A stretch of 64,000 nucleotides of DNA from Fragum whitleyi (lineage: Eukaryota; Mollusca; Bivalvia; Cardiida; Cardiidae): contig OX411559.1 in the NCBI GenBank assembly GCA_948146395.1, positions 30,410,708-30,474,707 on the forward strand, given 5' to 3'. Below, piece by piece: positions 11,069 through 23,459 of this stretch (its first letter is position 1; every line of letters begins with the position of its first letter). Made by a program: the position numbers and the translations under genes. Under the pieces are notes generated by a model, which saw only the letters and a program-made list of their open reading frames with translations, searched no databases and was not told the DNA's origin.

Positions 11069-12401
11069 TTCTAAAAACTAGACGTTTGCGTGAAGAACAA
11101 AAATTGAGCAGCATAGATATAAAACTAGTGTAATAAGAAGATTGCTGTAATGTCTCCAGATACTTTGAGACCTTATCTATCTACAAAACGCAAAGTAAAG
11201 GTTCTTGTCAGACTGTGCGCATGTACAGACTGACCAGAGTCTTTGCTTGGCGCACATTTAAAATTGTTGAAAATGCCACAACCAGGCTCATATTAAATGA
11301 TTTGTCATGAAATGTCAGACTTGTTAAACGAGTCATCTATATATACTTAACTCCAAAAGAAACGTCCACAAAATATAAATTTAAATAATCTAAAATCTTT
11401 ATAAAAATAAATCTTTCTTTACTACCTTCGGCAGAACTACCATAAAAACACATGTATGTTATGAAATAATGATGCGACCCGAGACCGTTGTTAAACAGAT
11501 GTGCCTCGCTTGACAACACTATAAAAAAGTTCACAGGGATACAAGTGGTAACATTATGAATAAGACAACCCGTTTCATAAGTGAGCTATACTGAAATGCC
11601 CTCACAATTAAATCAAACCACAAATCGGTATTAAAAAGCTGTTCATTTTGCCTAATTTTTCGTAGCTCAATCACATAGCATGGTTGGAAATTGGGTAGGG
11701 TAAGCATAAATCCTGTGAACAGGGTTCAAACCTGCCTTGTGAGGATTTTTTTTCTTCAAATTGATACTTTAAGACGCTTAACGAGTTACGGTAGATTCAA
11801 CAATTATTCAACGGGCATTCAAATCAACAATTTTCTATAGAAAATTGGCTCATAAAAGGCTATGCTGAGCGATTTACGGGAGCCATCATGTCAACAAGAT
11901 TTTTTAATGTAAAGTGCGCTTATGATTAACAAATCGTCCGCTATTGTAAACAATAATACGACTTGATGTCGCTGTCTTGTCTGTGCAGTAACGAGCAAAT
12001 ACAAAAACACATGGTTAGTCTTTTAAATTCAATAAATTAATTCTAAATAGCAGTTTAAATGTTTTTAGGACCACCCTTCATGTTTCAGGAATAATTTCAA
12101 GATTTTATTGATAGTACAACTTTTATTGGCTTGCCTCCATAGACCCAAATTTAACGGATAACGTTCTTACGTAACTTCTGACGTCAGCAAAAATTTAAAA
12201 GTTTTGATTCGTTTTATTGCTATGTGCGAAAATGTCTTTCAATGCGCATCAAATTTTTTCATCAGACCATTGTGAATCAGACCAGCAAGGTAACGGGACA
12301 CTTTTCCTAAATAGGCTTTTCTACGGAACGGAACATGAAACCGAACAGTCAAAATAACGTTCAATCAAAAGATAGTCAGTTTTGACAGATCTTAAAATAA
12401 A
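11069..12401. other. Intronic of the CABIT gene, upstream of GT32; no gene seen
   Basis: This stretch should hold the promoter of the GT32 gene, but no convincing TATA or other core element was recognised. No supported exon. Confidence 0.3.
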
Positions 12402-12842
12402 CTAGCTATTATACTTTAAGAGATATACTCCGGACAAGATTCAAGTCTGAAAAACAACAAAGGGCAATAACTCAAATAATAGGCCAGGTAGAGTTGTGGT
12501 TCTTGTGCACTGCACTCCCCCTTGGTGAGATCTATACACCCATGAAGTTTCATGATCCTAGCTATTATACTTTTAGAGATATACTCCGGACAAGATTCTA
12601 GTATGAAAAACAACAAAGGGCAATAACTCAAAAAATAGGCCAGGTAGAGTTATGGTTCTTGTGCACTGCACTCCGCAATGATGTGAAGAATACAATTGCC
12701 AAGTTTGAAGCCCATCGGACTTCAAGTGACAGAGTTATGCTCCGGACAAAGAAGTGGACGCCGCCGGACGCCTGGACGCCCGGACGCCGGACGCCACGGG
12801 TGATCCCATAATACGTCCCGTCTTCGACGGGCGTATAAAAAT
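12402..12842 (-). repeat. Short tandem repeat element (about 155-bp unit) ending in GACGGGCGTATA
   Basis: The block at 12402-12520 recurs at about 12556-12672 (shared GATATACTCCGGACAAGATTC and GGCCAGGTAGAGTT), a period near 155 bp. It ends with a GACGCC-rich stretch and the small palindromic CCCGTCTTCGACGGGCGTATA. A fragment with the matching TATACGCCCGTC end lies at 24829-24880. Confidence 0.6.
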
Positions 12843-13243
12843 GCATGTAAGTCATAAATCGTTAAAGTATGACGAGAGCATGTACATGTGGACAATACAG
12901 GATATGGAATTAATAGTCATGAAATATTAAGGCAGATCGCTCTGCCTTTTCCTACTATATATAAAACTTTTTTTTGACCTATTTTTTTTTTTTATTTTTC
13001 TTTTTTAAAGATCCAAATATTTACATCGATTATTGCAAAGAAATACAGGTGTCACCGTGCTTATTTTTTCTCAGAGCCGTATGAAAATCGGTACCAAAAC
13101 CATTAAGTGCCCTTTAGTTCTTGCCTTTGAATTTCTTTGAAAAATACATCCTTGATTTGAAATTATCATTTTTGGACAATAACTATTCTGAAAGCAATTG
13201 ATTTATGTTTTATTTAAAAACGACAACTTATTGCACTAAATTA

Positions 13244-13480
13244 TTAACCCTTGTCATGCTGAACCCGGAATATTCCTGCCTTGGCATGAGCTATAAACAA
13301 ACATCAGCCTGCACATATGTGCAGTCTGATCTTTGTCTATACCACCTGTTTATCCTTTTTTAACCAGAAAAGGTTCAGAAATTATATTTTCAAACTCAAA
13401 AGTAGGAAATACAGAGCTTTCAGCACCTTGATTTATATACCATTTTTGCCAAGGTTTTTATTCAGCATGACAAGGGTTAA
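13244..13480. mobile_element. TTAA-flanked MITE with CCCTTGTCATGCTGAA ends (piggyBac-like)
   Basis: TTAA then CCCTTGTCATGCTGAA at 13248, and TTCAGCATGACAAGGG then TTAA at 13477: a perfect 16-bp inverted repeat with TTAA on both sides. Element of about 229 bp, no coding. TTAA duplication plus a CCC-type terminus is the piggyBac hallmark. Confidence 0.75.
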
Positions 13481-14705
13481 GAATATATAAAATTTGAACG
13501 AAACAAAAAATATGACATCTATATTCTGTCCACAAAAGAAGTACTTTTCGTTTAATATTGAGGGCTACTTATACATTCTGAATAGTAAAATAAATTTCTA
13601 CTTTTAAACTTTTTCTTATACTCTCAATACAAATTTTTGATATAGTGAAGAATATTTTGATATAAAAAAGACTTGGGGTCACAGTCTTGCTTTTTACATA
13701 TTTTGACTTATTTGTTGAAATAAAGGGGGTAATTAACAAAAAAGATAATGTTTCAAACACATTTTTTCAATTTTGAAAATTTCAAATGTGTAGGTATTTT
13801 GGTTCAGGGAAAAGTGTGGCTTCTTTTTCATTATTAGTTTTTTGTTTTGTTTTGTTTTTGTTCATTGTCTTTAATTTACCATTTACATAAATATTATTTG
13901 CTTTCTCTCCCAAAAATTGGCAAGTGGTAATATTGAATGCTGACTTGTCGTTTTCTCAGAATACTCTAAAATCGGAAAGAATGGTGAAAAGAATTTGTAC
14001 ATTTTTTGTGTGTTTTGTCAACCTTTTGATATTCTAAAACACAGTTTGAATTTCAATCTATAGTTTTATAACGATCACTTAAACGCAAACGTTTTATTAA
14101 TGGCAGAAAATCCAAAAACGGGTGTATGGACGTCCTTGAATTAATTTAACGCGTCATCTTTGTATATGTACAGTTAAAAAACTAAAATGTGTCGAGGTAT
14201 GTTGCTGTTTGTTTGTTTGTTTGTTTTAAAAAGCGATTTTAGCATTTCAAGAAAAAAAATGAATATATATATTTTTAATTATCATTTTATCCTTCCAAAA
14301 ATAATTTGACCTTTTTGAGAGAATCGGCACAAGATCGCCTGTAGCATTTAGTTGAAACAATTCATTTTTTTACAGCCTATAATCTTACATTTTTTTTCAC
14401 TACATGATATAAAAGACGAATAAGGCATCTTACCTTAATAAATACCAAAGCACATATAATTGAAATGTACTTCGAAGCTTAATTTCTCATTTGATTAAAC
14501 ATAATAAGCTTAAGATTGTGTAAGTCTTGGTAACAGTTGTTATTCAGCATTACGTTTTTAAAAAGCGAGTCTTTCCTTCGGGATAATGAAGCATCGTCGA
14601 GTGCCCAAAAAATGGTATCCTGCATTATCAATGAATAAGAATCTAATGCGTGTTTCAACATAAAACACTCGCTAGTGTTTATCGCTTGTGTTTATCGCTT
14701 GTGTT
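13481..14705. other. Intronic; no gene or clear repeat
   Basis: AT-rich sequence with poly-T and GTTT runs. Open frames at 13569-13760 and 14479-14661 have no recognisable domain. Confidence 0.35.
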
Positions 14706-15136
14706 TACAGTTACCAACATCGTGAAATTGACAAGGTGAATGATTTTGGAATGATTTAGGAATGAAATTGAATGAGTGTATGGGGCGAGTTTTGAGTGAA
14801 TTTAATGGGAGGTAATCCTATATCGAAAATTTTGTTCAGGATGAACAAAATTATCGATATTGATTACCTCCCTTTAATAAAAATTGCATACAAGTTTTAT
14901 ATATAGCTTCCTTTTTTCATAAGACACTATGAGGCGGTAACGAGTTGAATTATGTCAGTGAAATCGCGATTTTTCTCTGTCAAAATTAATTTTGAATGAC
15001 GTTGTTCATCCTATATTTTTCAATGGGTTTGAGCGTTTTTGATTGAATGTTTGGAATGAATAATTGGAGCGCTAATTGAGCGATTTAGAATGGTTTTGAT
15101 CGAGATGAATGTCAATTTCACAATGTTTTTAACTGT
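14706..15136 (-). mobile_element. TACAGTTA-family MITE, near-complete, TA at both ends
   Basis: TACAGTTACCAACATCG at the left and TTTTTAACTGTA at the right, both with terminal TA outside CAGTTA. The central stem is GGGAGGTAATC/GATTACCTCCC with TTTGTTCA/TGAACAAA inside. Confidence 0.85.
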
Positions 15137-15139
15137 AGT

Positions 15140-16069
15140 TATCCTGAACGCAGGGATTTCCAGGAAAATGATGACCATACGTTTCTGAATAAGTAATTGT
15201 CATTTTGGACACGCTGAACTTGGCCCTAGATTACAAAACGTTTTGTGCTTCACTGTTTTGTCTCAACCTTAACTGAACAATAAACGGAACAAAAAAAAAT
15301 ACTAATATTATCCTTTATTTTCAAGCATATACTAAAACATTTTTCTAGCTTTAATATCAACATGAAGTGTGAAAATTTCTAATGATTGTCATGATGACAT
15401 GAGAAAAAAATTAATTTTATTGATATAGTAAAACATATACATGTTATGCAAGCGTCCCATTGTATCTTGAAATAATCTAAATCTTTACATATTCGTTTTA
15501 TTTAAGTCCACGTCTGTGTTCGTGAACATTTCGAAACGTAAGACAATGATCTTAGACGACTATGTACACTAAAACTAGACTTTTATTCTGAAAGATAAGC
15601 TTGCTTTGGTCATTCCAATATCCGGTAATGCAAATGATTATGACGCGATGATCTAAATACAGGCCTAACTTGATAAATATTTATTACCCGCAACATTTCG
15701 GACTCCAATTTGAATACCACTCATATACCGCTCCTGCACGTTGGAGTATTACATGTGACCAAAATCTCATTTACATATTTTACTTTATACAGCAGATCAT
15801 GCGTTTCACGAAAAAGCCGCCGTTTGTCGATTAATTTGTATTTTAATGTAACTCAACTTTCATAAGACAAAATCAAGAAAAAATGTTCAAAGAATATACA
15901 CGATAGAGCGATTATTTTACTCTAAACGCTGACTGTGGCTTTAAGGATGTTTGTTTCTACATATTAGGCCTCGATAAATGTAATACAAGACAACCTTTGT
16001 AACATCAAAGTTCTTTGCTGTTTCTTCATAGACCAATCAGAGACTTTAAAATCCACATCAGCCTATATA
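15140..16069. other. Intronic; no gene seen
   Basis: It starts with a fragment of the foldback family (TATCCTGAACGCAGG near 15137). The rest is AT-rich without supported features. Confidence 0.35.
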
Positions 16070-16255
16070 AAACGGTGGAATGATTCCATCGATTTGAATG
16101 AATTGTTGATCGTTCTGAACGACTCTGAAGTGGTTTTGAACGAAATTTTTGAATGGTATGAGTGAGTGTTTGGAATAAATGGAGGAGCGCTGAGTGAGTT
16201 ATTTGAAATAATTTTGATCGAAATGATTGTCAATTTTACAATATTACTAGCTGTA
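16070..16255 (-). mobile_element. Half copy of the TACAGTTA MITE
   Basis: Only the B arm is present: spaced GAATG/GAGTGAG words and a degenerate end (GTCAATTTTACAATATT). No central hairpin. Confidence 0.5.
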
Positions 16256-16462
16256 GAAGATGTAGAAATGAAATTAAAGCTTTTTTTAAAGCCAGATGGC
16301 GCGAATTTTCTTAACGCAACTCTTCTGTCTAAAGAAGCGTAAAGCATCTAGCAATCAATAAGTCAATACTTTGACATGACCTGACTTTGAATCCCATTAA
16401 GCAAACTTGAGTAACGGAGATGTGTCGATCCGAAAAAAACCCAGCTGAATTATACTCCTCAC

Positions 16463-16891
16463 CTACAGTTAAAAACATCCTGAAATTGACATTCATCATT
16501 CTAAATCGCTCACTCAGCGTTCCAATCATTCATTCCAAACACTCACTCAAACCATTCAAAAACGATCAAATCCACAGAAAAAATATAGAATAAACGACGT
16601 CATTCAAGATAAATTTTGATAGAGAACAATCGCGATTTCACTGACATAATTCAAAGTGTTAGCGTCTAATAGGTTCTTGAAGAAATAGGTAGCTATGTAT
16701 AGAACTTTTATGATTTTTTTATTAAAGGGAGGTAATCAATATCGCTAATTTTGTTCATCCTGAACAAAATTTGTGATATAGGATACCTCCCATTAAATTC
16801 ACTCAAAACTCGCTCCCCACAATCATACAGTTCGATTCCTAAATCATTCCGTAATCGTTCAATTTGTCAACTTCACGATGTTATCAACTGC
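16463..16891 (+). mobile_element. TACAGTTA-family MITE
   Basis: TACAGTTAAAAACATCC at the left and CTTCACGATGTTATCAACTG at the right. The central stem GGGAGGTAATC with TTTTGTTCA/TGAACAAAA is intact. Confidence 0.8.
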
Positions 16892-17292
16892 ACGAAGTAG
16901 AAGGGGTATATTGGTTTTAACCCCACAAGTGTCTCTGTCAATACGTCGGGCGACCCATCCATTCGTCCGTCCTTCCGTAAACCTTTTTCTTTTTCCGGAC
17001 TCCAGCTTAAGACAGAATTGACCTAGAATCATGAAACTTTATACAATTGTTAACCATGACCCTAGAAAATGTCACGAAGGACAAAGGCCAAGGTTACAAT
17101 TGAACTTTGTTTGAAAACAATTTGCAGAACTGGAACAAAGCGCTGGGCGAAAGAATTAGACCGCTTTGCGACAGATCTAGTTCAAGTTGTATTGACGGGT
17201 TGTTTTATCCCATTCTCAATTTGAGACCATTCGAAATAAAAATAAATGGTGAAGACTTATTTTCATCTATCAGTTTGGGTAGAAAACATTGT
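16892..17292 (+). repeat. Interspersed repeat, GTAGA(A/G)GGG-TATATTG type
   Basis: Starts GAAGTAGAAGGGGTATATTGG. A related sequence starts at about 22933 (AGAAGTAGAGGAGCATATATTG) and shares the downstream words CCAAGAG-type and CACAATTGAACTT. The 63-codon open frame inside is not supported as a gene. Confidence 0.45.
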
Positions 17293-17504
17293 CAATAAAT
17301 GCAGAAAATGCTTTTTACAAACAATCTCTCCATTTTTTTCACATTTCCTAAACCTTTCTCCATTTTCTTAATGACACAAAAGTCAAAAGAGGGGAATGGT
17401 GGTATAACTGGTTTATATTATACTGGTGCATTCGTGAAGTTTACGCATGTACGCATAGTGTTTGGAAAAGTGCAAAAGTGCACATGCATAAAGACGTGCA
17501 AGTC

Positions 17505-17672
<168 letters not shown>

Positions 17673-17867
17673 ATGTACGCTAAATATATGAACGTGTACG
17701 TCTATTTTGAAAAAAAAGGCGTGTGCGTTCATAACTTGACGGACATGAGTAAAAAAATGAGCACACATTCAAAATGTTACGCTCACGATTCAACCGTATA
17801 CTATATATATTTTTTTTCTCGGACGTGGACCATTTATCTTTAACCCAAAAAGTGTTCCATGTTACAG

Positions 17868-18009
17868 GTAGTTCGGATCCACTGCTGCACGGCCCAGCCC
17901 AGGGTTTTGTGTATGAGGGAGGAAGATGCTTCGAAACCCGACTCTAGATATCTGACCGTACCAGTGAGAACATCTCTGAAATATAGGGTGATTCGATCAA
18001 GGAGAAAAA
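17868..18009 (+). CDS. CABIT adaptor, exon B
   Basis: Acceptor TTACAG|GTA and donor AAAAA|GTAAGC; enters in phase 0 and leaves in phase 1. It encodes VVRIHCCTAQPRVLCMREED and then RYLTVPVRTSLKYRVIRSRR, matching the CABIT core where a strand is followed by a short loop and an I/L-P-x-x-x-x-x-x-F/Y-x-V motif. It continues exon A without a frame break. Confidence 0.7.
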
Positions 18010-18332
18010 GTAAGCGATCTTTGCGTGTAATAGTTGGTGCTCATCAAATTGTTAGTTTCCTGATTGGCCGGAAAAAGAAAAAAAAAATCATACTTCTCAT
18101 GTTTTGGAAAAAGTGTGTGTATATGTATTCAAAATATGTTTTGCATAAATTTCTGAAAAACTAATATACATGTATTTGTCCCATTGCTCAAAGTCATTAA
18201 ACTAGGAGAAAACGCAAGGGGATAAACATTAATCACATTTTCATTGAATATTCGGATTTATTAATATATTTTGCTATTGACAGCAACGATCTAAAAAATT
18301 CGCTAAATTCTTAAATCTATCTTACTTAATGA

Positions 18333-18834
18333 AACCCGCAAGGCGGAAAAGAACCTTGGGAAGTGCGTCAAGTGTCGATCTAGGTCGGAACTATTCGCAT
18401 TTGGCTGATATTCTGAATCTACCGATCAATATAACTAAATGTATTTAATGTAATGTAAATGCGCCTTTTGGTAAACCCTAACTCAACCAAATCCCCCTTT
18501 TCTAATAATTTGTGACCCGTCACGGGAAAAGGGACCTTCTGGAAAGGGCGTAAAGTGTCTACCCTAGTCAGACTGTTCGGGCTGTGCAGACTGACTGTGG
18601 TCGAAACTTTTCACATCTTACTAATTTTCTGAATCTTGAATAATCAATTTACATTCTTATGAAAGAATTTTTGAAAATCGACCTCTGGTTGGGCTGTACT
18701 AAAAATTATCTCTTTTTCAAATGTTTATTTTACGGAGGTCCCAGGTGGTCCCCTTTCGAGTGACAGGTCGCATATTAATTTCACGGAGTTCCCAGTGGGT
18801 CCCTTTTCGCTTTTTGCATGACATATTATTTTTC
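18333..18834. mobile_element. GTGACCCGTCAC MITE, two nested copies, abutting exon C
   Basis: The inner copy is 18511-18771 (GTGACCCGTCACGGGAAAAG at the left, CCCTTTCGAGTGACAGGTCG at the right). An outer, degenerate copy starts near 18333 and resumes after it, ending at about 18830 (GTGGGTCCCTTTTCGC), roughly 12 bases before the acceptor AG of exon C. Confidence 0.65.
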
Positions 18835-18842
18835 TCCTGTAG

Positions 18843-19052
18843 TAAGCGAGCCCATGGACCTAACAACCATTTTAGAGCGTTACTCGCTACCCATCCTTGT
18901 AAACGTAGAAGCGCCCGAGGACAGGAAGGTCGACATAATAAAAATCGGAGGGAGTAATTATCACGCCAGGGATTTAGGAAATATACTCATCATCGATAGA
19001 TACGAAGCCAACTATTTAAAGATGAATTGTATCTACAACAACGACACTCCGG
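18843..19052 (+). CDS. CABIT adaptor, exon C
   Basis: Acceptor CTCCTGTAG| and donor CCGG|GTAAAT, phase 1 at both ends (210 nt, so skipping keeps the frame). It encodes MDLTTILERYSLPILVNVEA and then RDLGNILIIDRYEANYLKMN. The ERYSLP-type helix before a strand is a typical CABIT half-module opening. Confidence 0.75.
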
Positions 19053-19313
19053 GTAAATTGGTATTAGTGTTTTATTCATACAATGAACTTGCATATTTTC
19101 CTATTGTTGTTGTCTATAAGATGATCATTTGAGTGCACAGAGTCTCGGACGATATAAGCCAACAAATATACATATCTTTAATCATTACGTTGTTATTCAT
19201 ATACTTGTAAATACTCGTGTGTATACTGACTTTCAAAAGAATGTCATTTTCCGAAGGAAGTTAAATGATCCAAAGTAACTGTATTTTTTTTTCTTAGTAC
19301 TTTTTGTTCACAG

Positions 19314-19487
19314 TTTTAGATATGAAAGCCACCGCCTGTATGTTATCATTCTCTAAAGAAATAACTCTGACGCCAATCCTGGGTTTCAAATACAGAACGG
19401 AAAGCGAGTTTAAGCACCTTCTAAGACAGCTGGACAAAAAGGTCGCCAAACATCCAGAACAATATGATAAAATGGACGGGGACCCAA
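19314..19487 (+). CDS. CABIT adaptor, exon D
   Basis: Acceptor TTCACAG| and donor CCAA|GTAAGT, phase 1 at both ends (174 nt). It encodes VLDMKATACMLSFSKEITLT, then PILGFKYRTESEFKHLLRQL and DKKVAKHPEQYDKMDGDP. It closes the CABIT region and leads to the linker. Confidence 0.75.
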
Positions 19488-19593
19488 GTAAGTATACAGG
19501 GTGATCCAAATATGTGATAGATTAAGGAGTTCTGGTTCAAACTTAAGGACTGTTTAAAATATCCATTATAATATTTTATGGAATGAAGTATAT

Positions 19594-19855
19594 ATGATCC
19601 GTCATGCAAAAAGGGATCATCTGGGAAATCTCCTAAATAAGTATTTTAAAAAGATATTGGTTCTAGAACGGGTTAACGAGAGGTCCCATTTCAAAAAATA
19701 TTTTCAAAGGAAGGTTCATAGATCATTCCAGATTAAGAAAATTAGCACGGTACAAAGAATCTCGACCCTAGTCAGTCTGCGCATTCCGCGCAGTCCGACT
19801 TGCGTCGATAATTCATGCACTACCCTGATGGTCCCTTTTCGTCTGACGGGTCACA
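19594..19855. mobile_element. GTGACCCGTCAC-family MITE, diverged
   Basis: ATGATCCGTCATGCAAAAAGG at the left and GGTCCCTTTTCGTCTGACGG at the right. The interior has the family words TCGACCCTAGTCAGTCTGCG. It lies about 105 bp after exon D. Confidence 0.65.
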
Positions 19856-20137
19856 AATGTAAGCTTATTTCTTCTTACAGAATGGTTTTTCTGTAACTTA
19901 CAATATTAACAGTGGTGGATATTTCCAAATTTCAGTACTCTTATACTTACGATGTTAGGCATAATTCTGAAGTTAATACAATAATTTTCATTTTCAGATT
20001 TTTTTTGCACGAGGATAACTCGATCAATGGTCGAATGACTCTTATTTCCATCGTGGTACTAACTCCTTCCAGATCTTATCCTATACATTTAGAAAGGGAA
20101 GCATTTGGTTCTCACAACTGCTACCCACTTTCATAAC

Positions 20138-20262
20138 CGGGTTGAGTAGGGCTCTTTCTGTTCAGTGTCCTGCCCAAATACACCACCCGCCTCCGGTGGG
20201 GCTCAACCACCAGGTACGAGTCAAGCGTGCTAACCACCCGGCCAACGAGCCTAACGATAAAA
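20138..20262 (-). repeat. tRNA-like SINE head
   Basis: On the minus strand: GGCTCGTTGGCCGGGTGGTTAG, then a T-arm-like stretch ending GGCGGGTGG. The D-arm (A box) form is clear, but the downstream part is not a clean tRNA fold. Probably a SINE remnant. Confidence 0.4.
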
Positions 20263-20404
20263 CACTTGGTTTGTTCTTGTTTTAGGAGGAGGATGTTTTG
20301 ACAATTCTGATTTTACTTAAATGGAGTTTAACGCCTTTTTTGAGATGTATTCAGTCATTTTGCTGCGGCTGGAGTACCTAACAATGTATTTTTGTTTTTT
20401 CTTG

Positions 20405-20583
20405 CACTAGTAATACAAAAACATCCTTTCCTAGGTTCCAGATGTTGTTCCGCATAGGTCTTTATTATCAAGTCATTGGTGGGAGGCAAATTGCCGGAAA
20501 GAATGTGTGCCGCCGTCGGTAATCGAACCCGGGACCTTATAATTGACAGTCCAACGCGCTACTATCCTCCAGACGGCGCGGCA
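20405..20583 (-). repeat. tRNA-Asp-like SINE
   Basis: On the minus strand a tRNA-like head (about 20583-20509) has GATAGTAGCGCG, an anticodon loop CTGTCAA (GTC) and GGTCCCGGGTTCGATTACC. It is followed by a tail with GGGAGGCAAT/CCACCAATGA and CTAGGAAAGGATG that matches the tail of the SINE at 51388-51656. Confidence 0.65.
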
Positions 20584-20718
20584 CAGTTTCGCATTGTCAA
20601 CTTTTCTGGACAAGATGAATCATGAACGTCATGTCCAAAACTATGATGTCATGTGATTCATTTTGACTTGGCCTGGATATTTTCTTAAAAAAAATAACAA
20701 AACCCAAGATTACCTCCC

Positions 20719-21136
20719 TACAGTTGAATGCTAATGTGAATGATTTTTGGACGACTTTTGAGGGAAATTGAATGAGTGCGAGGAGTGAGTTTTGAGTGAA
20801 ATGAAAGGGAGGTAATCCAATATCGCCAATTTTGTTCAGGATGAATAAAATTAGCAATATCTGTTACCTCGCTTTGAAAAAATATGCATGCAAGTTCAAT
20901 CAATGGCTTCCTATTTCTTGAAGAACCAATCAAATGCTTTTATTTTTTGATTATGCCAGTGAAATCGCGATTTTTTCTCTCGATTTTTTTGTTTTGCATG
21001 TTTTTGTTGTTGATCTTATTTTCTTAAGTAAATATGGAACGTTTTTGAATTGTTCGAGTGAGTGTAGGGAATGAATAAGGGGAGCGCTGAGTGAGCGATT
21101 GATATGAATGTCAATTTCACGATATAACTTACTGTA
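20719..21136 (-). mobile_element. TACAGTTA-family MITE, left end damaged
   Basis: TACAGTTGAATGC at the left lacks the usual CATCGTGAAATTGAC block; CAATTTCACGATATAACTTAC at the right. The central stem GGGAGGTAATCC with TTTTGTTCAGG is present. Confidence 0.75.
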
Positions 21137-21298
21137 ATTATTGCCGATATTGAGTCTACTTAGTCATTTATTTTCTTCCTCTATTTATTCAACCTATCAA
21201 ATATTTTGGTTCACTCCGTATAAGGGATTGCTACAGTAACGAACGCTGTGAAAATGACAAGGTATATGTCATTCAGTGTAAAGTAATTTGTATTCTTA

Positions 21299-21680
21299 AG
21301 GTTCATGTAAAGAGTTTTTAAAAAGGACAGTTTGTCCAGCTAAATATAAATCAAATTGAAGCTGGAGATGAGCACAAACAGTTGCACAACATTAGAGGCC
21401 ATATCTCATAACATAATAGCCAAACCATTATGGAAAATGATACTTTGTTCAAAACCAATAACTTCATAACGGCTAGATAAAATTTGCCTAACTCTGATCA
21501 GAATGTAGACAAATGTTCCTACTAGATACTACTACAGCCTTAGATATAAAACTCAGTCTCAAAAGGCTCTTTTGAAACAATCATTTTCCATTTATTTTGT
21601 CAAACATGTCAAACCGGTTTGGTCTGTTTTTAAAAAAAGGTGTTCGGTATGGCGCAACATCACACCATAATAATGTAAAA
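21299..21680 (+). mobile_element. Arm of the AAGGTTCATGTAAAG element
   Basis: Starts AAGGTTCATGTAAAGAG and shares GATATAAAACTCAGTCTC and GGCTCTTTTGAAACAATCA with the complete element at 27231-27794. No matching right end is adjacent; the inverted end is found near 25388. Confidence 0.55.
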
Positions 21681-22482
21681 TAAACTCTGCGATTTATTTA
21701 AATTTATGGCCTTTTGAATTCAATGATCTGTATAAATTATTATATATTAATTATTTTTAAGTTGGAATGCGGAGCAATTCCAACTTAGATTTAACAAAAC
21801 CGGAAAATGAACACAAGATAATTTCATTTCGGGTTATTTGAGAACACATATCACGTGAACAGGATGTGAATACACTTCGACCTATTTCGTATATGTCAAC
21901 TTGACATAGACATACAGTTTATATCATCAAAAATGTAATGATGCTGTACAATTACACAACTATCACTTCATGTATATTATTAACACGCTTACATGTAGTT
22001 ATGTTTTAAACGATATTTATTGAAAGTTGCGTAAGAATTTACTAGAAGCACATGTTTGCATAACTATATTTGGAAATCATGTGATAAGTCTAATAAGGTC
22101 AGCTATATACAATAGCACTAGCCAATCACGTGATCTGCTTATTTGGTAATGTCGTGATCTCTTTTCTCAGTATTGTGGCAATAGCACAGGCCAAACACGT
22201 GTTCTGCTTATTTGGTAATGTCGCTCCCTGTTTTTCGTAGAATTATGTGATAGCTTCTTTGACAGGTATAGTTTCTCTTTCTGAACGAATTTATTACACA
22301 TTTAGCTTTTGACAAATTGTTATATTGTACATTTCTGTCTACAGTTACGAAATAAAACTCTTCAGCTTTTGTTGAAGGGGTGATACATATTTAAAGTTAG
22401 TAAATATTTTTGCAACATATTGTCGTTTGTTTTTTCATCATATTGCAGTTATCTACATGAATGTTTATTAAGAGCAACACCT
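21681..22482. other. Intronic; no gene seen
   Basis: AT-rich. A short imperfect duplication around 22100-22230 (ATAGCACTAGCCAATCACG and ATAGCACAGGCCAAACACG, each followed by CTGCTTATTTGGTAATGTCG) suggests a local tandem copy of about 80 bp. Confidence 0.4.
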
Positions 22483-22922
22483 TACAGTTAGTTACATCGT
22501 GAAATTGACATTCATCTCAATCAAAACATACTTAATCGCTCACTCAGCGCTCCATTCATTCATTCCAAACACTCACCCAAACCATTCAAAAACGCTCAAA
22601 ATTACTAAGAAAAAATAAGATTAACATATATATTCAAATTGAATAAAGTAAGAACCAAATCGCGATTTCACTGACATTTTTGAAATTTAAAGCGCCTGAT
22701 TGGTTCTTAACGCAATAGGTAGCTAATGATGGAACTTTTATGCATGTTTTATTAAAGGGAGGTTTTACATATCGCCAATTTTGTTCAGGATGAACAAAAT
22801 AAGCGACATTGGATTCCGTCCTTTAAATTTCACACAAAACTCGCTCCGCTCACTCATTCAACATCATTCCTAAATCATTCCAAAATCGTCCACCTTGTCA
22901 ATGTCACGATGTTATTAACTGT
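22483..22922 (+). mobile_element. TACAGTTA-family MITE
   Basis: TACAGTTAGTTACATCGTG at the left and TGTCACGATGTTATTAACTG at the right. The central stem carries TTTTGTTCAGGATGAACAAA; one side of the outer stem is altered (GGATTCCGTCC). Confidence 0.8.
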
Positions 22923-22932
22923 TCCCTCTACT

Positions 22933-23440
22933 CAGAAGTAGAGGAGCATATATTGATTTCATCATGTCTGTCTGTCAGTCCATTGACCGTTTGTTTTCCG
23001 CAAATGACCTGCAATAACGGAACTTTACACAAATATTGCCCATGACCCAAAGAAATGCCCTACTGTTTCATGAGTAGACTTTAACTGCTAACAGTTTCCA
23101 CTCTAACTGAACAACCAATTGACTCAAATCATAAAACTCGACACAAATGTTGTCAATGACCCAAGAGTGTGCTCAATTTTGGAGTCGTGAAGGTCGAAGT
23201 CACAATTGAACTTCGTCCAAAAATTGTCTTGGTATTTCAACTCATGAAGTAAAAGACTTCACTGCGAAAATATCTTTTCATCAAGGACAAGGCGCTTGTG
23301 GTTACTTTGCGACAATTCTACGTGAAAATGAAATTGATAACTCAAATTGAGCATAAGTCATTTGAAAAATAACATAGAAACTGTTTTGAGTGTATAAGTG
23401 TCCGCCTGTGCGTCCATCAGTCGCATGTATGGTCCCTATC
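22933..23440 (+). repeat. Interspersed repeat related to 16892-17292
   Basis: Shares the GTAGAGG-type start, a TCTGTCTGTCAG stretch and the tail words GACCCAAGAGTG and CACAATTGAACTTCG. Non-coding. Confidence 0.4.
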
Positions 23441-23459
23441 ATTTTCTTCCTTTTAAGCT